From CAISDA01 sp050258555 (GTDB lineage Bacteria > Bacteroidota > Ignavibacteria > UBA10030 > UBA8401): a stretch of DNA of 64,000 nt. The stretch lies in contig JBLMZA010000052.1 in the NCBI GenBank assembly GCA_050258555.1, forward strand, positions 54,343-118,342, written 5' to 3'. Shown piece after piece: positions 43,087 through 51,883 of the stretch (position 1 is its first letter; every line of letters starts with the position of its first letter). Below the pieces are notes generated by a model. That model was not told the DNA's origin. It worked only from the letters and a program-made list of their open reading frames with translations, and ran no database searches. The translations under genes were made by a program, and so were the position numbers.

Positions 43087-44460
43087 TCACCGATGATAAG
43101 AAATTGTGTTGTGGATCATGGCTCCTCCGGGCGTCTTCGGACGGATGGTCGCCGTCTCGGACGATACAAGCGTGAGCGCCGTCAGCACGATCATGATGAT
43201 CATCGAGATCACCAGCTGGATCATGTCGATGGCATTGCGCATGCGATAGCCTGTCTCCTTTTCATAATATTCGGCAAGCTGGAGCGCGACCGCCTTCACG
43301 TTGCCGGTCTCGGCGCCCGAATGGAAGCGCGCCAGCGCCGTGCGCGTGAAGACCCCGCTGGCCTCGAACGCCTCGGCCAGGCCCATGCCTTTTTCGACCA
43401 TGAGCGGCAGCGCGACGCCTTTGATCTGCTTTTCCATGTACTTGTTGCCGCAGGCCTCGCTGGCAAGCTTGATCACTTCGATGTTTTCGCCGGAGCCGGA
43501 ATAGAGGGAATAAAAGACGCGGCAGAAGATTTCGATGCTCGTCTTGTGCAGAAGCGGTCCCATGTACGGGATCTTCCACATATACTTGTCGGCGAGCAGC
43601 CGCCCCTTCTCGGTCCTCAGAAAGCGCAGGAACGCGACCACCGGAATGAGAAAGGCGATCCCGATCCAGAAGATATTCCCCACGATGAAGTCGCTCATCT
43701 TGAGCGTGGCCGCGGTCATCGGCGGCAGCTCGATGCGGAATTTCACGAACATGCTTGCCGTGGCCGGAAAAATGTAGCCGACATAATATCCCACCGCAAG
43801 AAAGAGCACGCCGAGCGTGACCAGGGGCATGATGAGCGCGCTGCGCAGATCCTTCTTGAACTGCGCGTTGCGCTCGAGAAATTTCGCCGTGCTTTCGTAG
43901 ATCTCGGCCATGTTGCCCGATTTCGAGGCCAGGCCGAGCATGTGCGCGGCGAACTTGCCGAGCTCGCGCTCATGCTTGATGAATGTCTTCTCGCTGTCCT
44001 TGCCCTGCTTCAGATCCTGGTTGATGTCGCGCAGGCACTCGCGCAGCGTCTTGTTCTCGATGTCGTTGATCAGCAGCGTCATCATGTCGTTGAACGGCAG
44101 CTTCTGCCGGATCAGGTCGGCGCTCACGCGCACGAATCCCACCACCTCGGTCGAGGGCACCTTGCCGGCGCCGTCGAAGAGTTTCTTCCGGACGTACACA
44201 ACCGTGTATCCCATCTTGGCGAGCGCATCGTTCACCTCCTGCTTCGTGAACGCCTTCTGCTCGCCGTCGATCGGCTTGTCGGATCCTTTTTTGACGCGGT
44301 AGAGATATGTGGTTCGGGGAAGGACGGCAGACACCTTGAACTTCTTGTCGCGCGCCATCTGATCGGCGCGCGATTTCGCCTGCTTGAATGTATCGGCGTT
44401 GATGATGCCCTGGACGGGCTTTCCCGCTAACGATACTCCTTCAATTCGGTACTCGGGCAT
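43087..44460 (-). CDS. pilC: PilC/GspF-type inner-membrane platform protein
   Basis: 457 aa with a cytosolic N-terminal extension (MPEYRIEGVSLAGKPVQGII, a short beta domain typical of GspF/PilC) and two repeats of the T2SSF domain. Membrane helices are near LIMPLVTLGVLFLAVGYYVG, FWIGIAFLIPVVAFLRF and the terminal IQLVISMIIMIVLTALTLV. The second repeat includes ARFHSGAETGNVKAVALQLAEYY. It forms the platform on which PilB and PilT act. First gene of its unit, with a sigma-70-like promoter at 44522-44550. Confidence 0.92.
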   Translation of the reverse strand: MPEYRIEGVSLAGKPVQGIINADTFKQAKSRADQMARDKKFKVSAVLPRTTYLYRVKKGSDKPIDGEQKAFTKQEVNDALAKMGYTVVYVRKKLFDGAGKVPSTEVVGFVRVSADLIRQKLPFNDMMTLLINDIENKTLRECLRDINQDLKQGKDSEKTFIKHERELGKFAAHMLGLASKSGNMAEIYESTAKFLERNAQFKKDLRSALIMPLVTLGVLFLAVGYYVGYIFPATASMFVKFRIELPPMTAATLKMSDFIVGNIFWIGIAFLIPVVAFLRFLRTEKGRLLADKYMWKIPYMGPLLHKTSIEIFCRVFYSLYSGSGENIEVIKLASEACGNKYMEKQIKGVALPLMVEKGMGLAEAFEASGVFTRTALARFHSGAETGNVKAVALQLAEYYEKETGYRMRNAIDMIQLVISMIIMIVLTALTLVSSETATIRPKTPGGAMIHNTISYHR

Positions 44461-44521
44461 TGATGACTCAACTGGGAAAAAAAATGGTTTGCACAGCGCT
44501 GGAAGATCGCATGGTCCTTAT

Positions 44522-44550
44522 AAGATAAGGCCGTCTCCTCTAAAAAGCAA
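44522..44550 (-). promoter_or_regulatory. Predicted promoter of the pilC-pilB unit
   Basis: Minus strand TTGCTT (44550-44545), 17-nt spacer and TATCTT (44527-44522), 62 nt before the pilC start. It faces away from the trp leader promoter. Confidence 0.5.
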
Positions 44551-44626
44551 CAATCATCGTGCCCCTTTCCCCCCGCGGACAAAAACGCGCGGCGAGCGTT
44601 TTTTTCGGGGCGCAGGAAATTTTCGC

Positions 44627-44656
44627 TTGCATTGCGGAGGCGAATTTGCGTATATT
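44627..44656 (+). promoter_or_regulatory. Predicted promoter of the trp leader
   Basis: TTGCAT (44627-44632), 18-nt spacer, TATATT (44651-44656). Transcription would start at about 44663, at or beside the leader-peptide ATG, so that ATG would be translated leaderless or from the internal ATG 44687. Confidence 0.55.
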
Positions 44657-44662
44657 GTCCAC

Positions 44663-44725
44663 ATGGATACTGTTCAGACATATCAGATGCGCACGATCAT
44701 TGCATGGCGTTGGTGGCGGAAATAA
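44663..44725 (+). CDS. trpL: Tryptophan leader peptide (attenuator control peptide)
   Basis: A 20-codon reading frame ending AWRWWRK-stop, with three Trp codons among four consecutive positions (codons 15, 17 and 18). An internal ATG at 44687 would give a 12-residue version with the same tail. Ribosome stalling at these codons when charged tRNA-Trp is scarce would cover the 5' arm of the protecting hairpin described in the next entry. The codon cluster, the overlapping RNA structures and the tryptophan-synthase gene immediately downstream agree with a classical trp leader. Confidence 0.85.
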   Translation: MDTVQTYQMRTIIAWRWWRK

Positions 44726-44799
44726 CCGGTTTCCCTATCGACCCATTTGTATTTCAATCAAAGCCGCGGATAGTGAAACTCAGACTGTCCGGGCTTTTT
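44718..44799 (+). promoter_or_regulatory. Transcription attenuator controlling trpB2
   Basis: Three mutually exclusive pairings are visible. Protector: GGAAA (44718-44722) with TTTCC (44730-44734). Antiterminator: GTTTC-C-CTATC (44729-44739) with GATAG-T-GAAAC (44769-44779), ten pairs and one mismatch. Terminator: 44762-44773 with 44785-44795, eleven pairs with one bulged G, followed by TTTTT. When Trp is plentiful the ribosome reaches the leader stop and blocks segment 2, so the terminator forms. When it stalls at the Trp codons, segment 2 pairs with segment 3 and transcription continues into trpB2. Confidence 0.85.
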
Positions 44800-44900
44800 C
44801 CGTTTTAAAGACGTTTCCCCTTCCGTACAGGCTGCAGTCATTCCCTCTCCTTCGGCATCCACACTCCACACACACACAAGAATCACAAGGAACCACGTCC

Positions 44901-46259
44901 ATGAAAGAAAATAAATTCCTTCTCTCCGCAGGCGAGATGCCGACCGCATGGTACAACATTCTGCCCGATCTGAAGACGCCGCTTGCACCACCGCTGCATC
45001 CGGGCACGAAAGAACCCGCGGTCGCCTCCGATTTCTCCGCCATCTTTCCCGACAATCTCATCGCACAGGAGTTCTCGTCCGAGCGCTTCATCGAGATTCC
45101 GGACGAGGTCCTCGATGCGTACGCCCAGAGCCGTCCTTCCCCGCTCATACGCGCCTATGCGCTTGAAGCGCGGCTCGGCACGCCGGCGAAAATCTTTTTC
45201 AAGTACGAAGGAGTCAATTCGGCCGGAAGCCATAAATCGAACACGGCACTCGCCCAGGCGTTCTACAACAAACAGGCGGGAGTGAAAAGGCTCGTCACCG
45301 AAACCGGCGCGGGCCAGTGGGGCAGCGCGCTCTCGGCCGCCTGCAAGCGCTACGGCATGGGCTGCGAAGTGTTCATGGTGAAGGTGAGCTACAGCCAGAA
45401 GCCCTACCGCCGCACATTCATGCAGCTCTTCGGGGCGGACGTCCATGCGAGCCCCTCGGAACTGACCGAGGCGGGGCGCCGTGTGCTTGCAGAGCATCCG
45501 CATTCGCCGGGATCGCTCGCGATCGCGATTTCGGAGGCGGTCGAATGCGCCGTGCAGCGCGACGACACGAAGTACGCGCTCGGCAGCGTGCTCAATCACG
45601 TGCTGCTCCATCAGACGATCATCGGAGAGGAAGCGCGCCTGCAGATGGAAAAGGCCGGCGCCTCGCCCGATATCGTCATCGCGTGCGTCGGCGGCGGATC
45701 GAACTTTGCGGGACTCGCCTTCCCCTTCCTGCGCGACAAGCTGAGCGGTGTGCGTCGTGACATGCGCGTCGTCGCCGTCGAGCCCGCATCCTGCCCCACG
45801 CTCACGCGCGGCGTCTTCGCCTACGACTTCGGCGATCTTTCGGGCTATACGCCGCTCATGAAAATGTACACGCTCGGTCACACGTTCATTCCTGACAAGA
45901 TCCACGCCGGCGGGCTGCGCTATCACGGCATGAGTCCCATCGTCTCGCAGCTGTACGCCGACCGGACGATCGAAGCCGAGGCGTATGCGCAGAAAGAGGT
46001 CTTCGAATCGGCCGTCATGTTCGCCGAAACGGAAGGCATCGTGCCGGCGCCCGAAAGCTCCCATGCGATCCGCTCCGCCATCGGCCATGCGCTCGCATGC
46101 CGCGAATCGGGAGAGGCGAAAACGATCCTCTTCAATCTCTCGGGACACGGCTTCTTCGATCTCGGATCGTACGACGCGTATCTGCAGAACCATCTGAACG
46201 AGCATCAGTCGCCGCTCAAGACGATCGAAGAGAGCATCGCCCGGCTTCCCTCGGTCTGA
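44901..46259 (+). CDS. trpB2: TrpB2-type tryptophan synthase beta chain
   Basis: 452 aa from ATG 44901; a longer in-frame extension would run through the attenuator and is rejected. It is a PLP-dependent enzyme that joins indole (or, in some members, other nucleophiles) with serine or O-phosphoserine to make tryptophan. The PLP lysine lies in NSAGSHKSNTALAQAFY, the ETGAGQWG segment and the phosphate-binding CVGGGSNFAG are clear, and the length and N-terminal extension (LPDLKTPLAPPLHPGT) are those of the TrpB2 branch rather than TrpB1. No trpA is adjacent, as is usual for TrpB2. The gene splits the pilin from the rest of the pilus locus. Confidence 0.93.
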   Translation: MKENKFLLSAGEMPTAWYNILPDLKTPLAPPLHPGTKEPAVASDFSAIFPDNLIAQEFSSERFIEIPDEVLDAYAQSRPSPLIRAYALEARLGTPAKIFFKYEGVNSAGSHKSNTALAQAFYNKQAGVKRLVTETGAGQWGSALSAACKRYGMGCEVFMVKVSYSQKPYRRTFMQLFGADVHASPSELTEAGRRVLAEHPHSPGSLAIAISEAVECAVQRDDTKYALGSVLNHVLLHQTIIGEEARLQMEKAGASPDIVIACVGGGSNFAGLAFPFLRDKLSGVRRDMRVVAVEPASCPTLTRGVFAYDFGDLSGYTPLMKMYTLGHTFIPDKIHAGGLRYHGMSPIVSQLYADRTIEAEAYAQKEVFESAVMFAETEGIVPAPESSHAIRSAIGHALACRESGEAKTILFNLSGHGFFDLGSYDAYLQNHLNEHQSPLKTIEESIARLPSV

Positions 46260-46290
46260 GGCGTTCACATGTTCAGCCGGTTTAAAAATG

Positions 46291-46320
46291 AAGCGGGCGG
46301 GTCTTTCGATCCGCCCGCTT
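46291..46320. terminator. Hairpin between convergent trpB2 and pilin genes
   Basis: AAGCGGGCGG (46291-46300) and CCGCCCGCTT (46311-46320), a perfect 10-bp stem with a 10-nt loop, between two converging stops. Probably serves both directions. Confidence 0.7.
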
Positions 46321-46347
46321 CTGAAATTCACTCTCAACTGAGATGCG

Positions 46348-46755
46348 TTACGATCCGGCGCCCGGAGCCGTTGCGGAGACGGTGTAACCCGTCGGGGTGA
46401 CGTTGCAATACAATGTCACGCCTTCGCTCGTGCCGACGCCCTTCAGAACGACGTTATCCGCGTCGCCTGCGGTTTCGATCGTATAGGTACCGTTGTCGTT
46501 CGTTGCCGAATTCGTCAGTTTCGCAATGCCGGCCGCATCAGCGGACAGACCGGTGAACTGGTTTCCGCCGCCGCCCAGACCCTGGGGACGACGATAGTAC
46601 TGCTGTGCGCGTGCCGCAAGATTCACGAGATCGTTCGAAACCGCATCGCGATTCGCGTTGACGGCATTATCCTGGAACATGGTGATACCGACTGCCACGG
46701 CGATACCGACAATGATAACGCCCAAGATGATGAGCAAAAGTTGCTGTTGACCCAT
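46348..46755 (-). CDS. Probable major pilin
   Basis: 135 aa from ATG 46755, with a very strong AAAGGAGG seven nt upstream. The start MGQQQLLLIILGVIIVGIAV is a Met-Gly followed by a pilin-like hydrophobic helix, then a helical region (NANRDAVSNDLVNLAARAQQYYRRP) and a small globular domain rich in Gly/Thr with a single Cys. If prepilin peptidase cuts after Gly 2, the mature protein lacks the usual Glu at position 5. Small size, strong ribosome site and its own sigma-54-like promoter fit an abundant structural subunit. Separated from the machinery genes by trpB2. Confidence 0.75.
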   Translation of the reverse strand: MGQQQLLLIILGVIIVGIAVAVGITMFQDNAVNANRDAVSNDLVNLAARAQQYYRRPQGLGGGGNQFTGLSADAAGIAKLTNSATNDNGTYTIETAGDADNVVLKGVGTSEGVTLYCNVTPTGYTVSATAPGAGS

Positions 46756-46827
46756 AAGTGCCTCCTTTTGTTTGTTAATGATGCTGATGGAACATGGTGT
46801 ATATCGTGAACTTCTTGCCCTCTTAAG

Positions 46828-46844
46828 TTTCAACTATCATGCCA
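46828..46844 (-). promoter_or_regulatory. Sigma-54-like promoter of the major pilin
   Basis: Minus strand TGGCATGATAGTTGAAA, GG-N10-GA spacing, with a predicted start at about 46819 and a 64-nt leader before ATG 46755. RpoN control of pilin genes is established in Pseudomonas and Geobacter. Confidence 0.7.
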
Positions 46845-46943
46845 ATTCCGAAACTCCGTAAAATGTGGCGCACTTTCAAGGATGGCTTCATCCGCCAGGT
46901 AATTTTGACCGAGTGCAGGTCGTTATTACTTCACTTGTGACCG

Positions 46944-47006
46944 GAAAAAAAGAATCCCTGTCCGCTTCCCGTGCCCATGAGCGGGACGGGAAGAACGAAC
47001 AGGGAT
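46944..47006 (-). terminator. Terminator of the secA-SNase-like unit
   Basis: On the minus strand, ATCCCTGT ... ACAGGGAT closes a long stem that also pairs CTTCCCGT with ACGGGAAG, then TTCTTTTTTT follows. It lies 43 nt after the SNase-like stop. Confidence 0.8.
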
Positions 47007-47048
47007 CGATGATCCTCACAGAGCGCACGGCATGAGCGCGCCCGCGCG

Positions 47049-47390
47049 TTACTTGTACTTGGCGTATCCTTCTTCCACCAGCAGATCGTTCACATTCACG
47101 CGCTTCCGGTTCTTGTCCAGCACCCAGAGTTCGGCGGTGAAGGCGCCCCCGGACTTGATCGTTTCCACGGTCACGTCCTGGTCGAGCAGGAGCGATGCGA
47201 GAAATTTCATTCCGTCATCCGGCGCTTTCTTCGACTTCGCCTGTTTCTGCCGGACGGGCGCGATGCGGTTCAGCTTGAGCGTCGTTCCCGTCAGCACGAT
47301 GCCGAATCCCAGATCAAGATATGCGTAGCAGGTATCGACGCTTTCCACTTCCGTAACCAGCGCTTTGTAATGATACAGATTTTCTCTCAT
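47049..47390 (-). CDS. Small SNase-like (staphylococcal-nuclease fold) protein, probably degenerate
   Basis: 113 aa from ATG 47390, with GGAAGGA upstream. The phrase YHYKALVTEVESVDTCYAYL then DLGFGIVLTGTTLKLNRIAP matches the first strands of thermonuclease-like proteins (normally '..VxDGDTxxxxIDLGFGxxLxxxxxRLxGIxAPE'). The Asp/Glu residues expected at the calcium/catalytic site are replaced (VESVDT, RIAPVR), so nuclease activity is doubtful. The end KRVNVNDLLVEEGYAKY matches the usual '..N..LV..G.A..' close of the fold. It is encoded 55 nt after secA on the same strand and ahead of a shared terminator. Confidence 0.7.
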   Translation of the reverse strand: MRENLYHYKALVTEVESVDTCYAYLDLGFGIVLTGTTLKLNRIAPVRQKQAKSKKAPDDGMKFLASLLLDQDVTVETIKSGGAFTAELWVLDKNRKRVNVNDLLVEEGYAKYK

Positions 47391-47445
47391 TGCATCCTTC
47401 CTTTCGTCGCCGTCTCTCAGGCTCATCGATGTGATGGTGCATATG

Positions 47446-50520
<3,075 letters not shown>

Positions 50521-50565
50521 TGAAATCCTTTTTTGTGTATTGTGACGGGAAAATCCTAATACGGT

Positions 50566-50594
50566 AATATACGGAGAATCCCGCCAAGTATCAA
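50566..50594 (-). promoter_or_regulatory. Predicted secA promoter
   Basis: Minus strand TTGATA (50594-50589), 17-nt spacer, TATATT (50571-50566), 46 nt before the secA ATG. Confidence 0.6.
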
Positions 50595-50733
50595 CGAACC
50601 CGCACGGTGAAAGGCCGAACCGTTGCTTGTCTGCCGATTTCTCAGTAATTTATGACGCGCGCAAAGATGTGTCGGATACCAGCGCCCTAAACGGATTCTT
50701 TACGCAACCCTCCACTTCCATACGCAGACATTC

Positions 50734-51480
50734 ATGAAATTTGCATCGTTCGATCTCGAAATCGCGAAAGTCATTGAGAACGATACACCCGACTGGCGCT
50801 CACAAACGCCGCTCGGCATCACCTGCGCAGCCGCCGCGCTCACCGACCGTGACGACCCCCTCTACTGGTACGGGAAACCGCAGATGACCCAAAAGGAATG
50901 CTGCGATCTCGTCACCGCGCTGAAGGACCTGGTCGACAGCGGCTACGTGCTGTTGACATGGAACGGATCGTCGTTCGACTTCAACGTGCTTGCCGAAGAG
51001 TCGGGCATGTATAAGGAGTGCGCGGAATTGAATGCGAAGCACATCGATATGATGATGATCGTGACGTTCACGAAGGGATACTTCCTGGGATTGCAGAAGG
51101 CGCTCGTCGGGGCGGGACTCTCAGGGAAGCTCAAGCATGTGACGCTCCGGGACGGCACGCCTCTTACCGATATGAACGGCGCGCTTGCGCCGAAGCTGTG
51201 GGCGGACGGCGAATACGACGCGGTGCTGGCGTATCTGCGCGATGATGTGATGCAGCCGCTCAGGCTGGCCGAAATCATCGAGCGCGACAGAATCATCCGG
51301 TGGACGAGCAATGCCGGCAAGCCGCAATGCGTGCACGTTCCGCGCCTGCTGTGCGTCGAAGAATGCTTCTCGATACCGGAGCCCGACACATCGTGGATGA
51401 CGAATCCGCCGACCAGGCGGCAGTTCGTCGAATGGATGCTCCCCTACTGTACGCATCCGGCATTGGCAAAATTGGCCTGA
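50734..51480 (+). CDS. RNase H-fold 3'-5' exonuclease-like protein (DEDD type)
   Basis: 248 aa with the three exonuclease motifs of the DEDDy group: FASFDLEIAK (ExoI, D and E), LLTWNGSSFDFNVLAEESG (ExoII, with the middle D) and LAYLRDDVMQ (ExoIII, YxxxD). It resembles the YprB/predicted 3'-5' exonuclease family and should bind two metal ions to remove nucleotides from DNA or RNA 3' ends. Residues after 190 (NAGKPQCVHVPRLLCVEECF) are not part of the fold and are unassigned. It stands alone, divergent from secA. Confidence 0.8.
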   Translation: MKFASFDLEIAKVIENDTPDWRSQTPLGITCAAAALTDRDDPLYWYGKPQMTQKECCDLVTALKDLVDSGYVLLTWNGSSFDFNVLAEESGMYKECAELNAKHIDMMMIVTFTKGYFLGLQKALVGAGLSGKLKHVTLRDGTPLTDMNGALAPKLWADGEYDAVLAYLRDDVMQPLRLAEIIERDRIIRWTSNAGKPQCVHVPRLLCVEECFSIPEPDTSWMTNPPTRRQFVEWMLPYCTHPALAKLA

Positions 51481-51524
51481 ACGCATGCCGCGCTGTCCTC
51501 CGCGTCGGCATGCGTCCGGCTCGC

Positions 51525-51845
51525 TTACTCCTTGATCATTGTCAGCAGCATCTTGAACTTCTTCACCGCTTTCAGCGCATGCGGCTCTCCTGCCGGCATG
51601 ACGATCATCTCTCCGGCCGCCACTTTGTTCGGCGTGCCGGATATCGTGATCTCGGCCTGCCCGTCGATCACGTGCGCCAGCGCGTCGAATGGCGTCGTAT
51701 GCTCGCTCAGCTCCTGTCCTTCGTCGAAGGCGAAGAGCGTGACGCTGCCGGTTTTCTTTTTAATGATGATGCGGCTGACCACCGCATCGGTCTGATACTG
51801 TATCATTGCATCTGCCGCATTCACTGCTGTTTCGCTGCCTGCCAT
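51525..51845 (-). CDS. Cupin-domain protein
   Basis: 106 aa from ATG 51845, a single cupin barrel. The metal-ligand pattern is QELSEHTTPFDALAHVIDGQ (cupin motif 1, H-x-T form with Glu) and MPAGEPHALKAV (motif 2 histidine), so a divalent metal is probably bound. Small cupins of this type act as isomerases, dioxygenase-like enzymes or regulatory sensors, and none can be preferred here. A longer in-frame extension to 52328 would overlap the neighbouring propeller gene and is rejected. It follows that gene by 38 nt on the same strand. Confidence 0.85.
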   Translation of the reverse strand: MAGSETAVNAADAMIQYQTDAVVSRIIIKKKTGSVTLFAFDEGQELSEHTTPFDALAHVIDGQAEITISGTPNKVAAGEMIVMPAGEPHALKAVKKFKMLLTMIKE

Positions 51846-51883
51846 TACAGAATGTCCTTTCGTTGATAGGAAGATGAAGAGTG

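Noticed and set aside
41221..44430. A 1069-codon + strand open frame
   Set aside because: Antisense to pilB and pilC, which have full sets of motifs; composition is that of a shadow frame.
44559..44900. N-terminal extension of trpB2
   Set aside because: The extension would read through the leader and terminator structure and has no similarity to TrpB2; ATG 44901 gives the family length.
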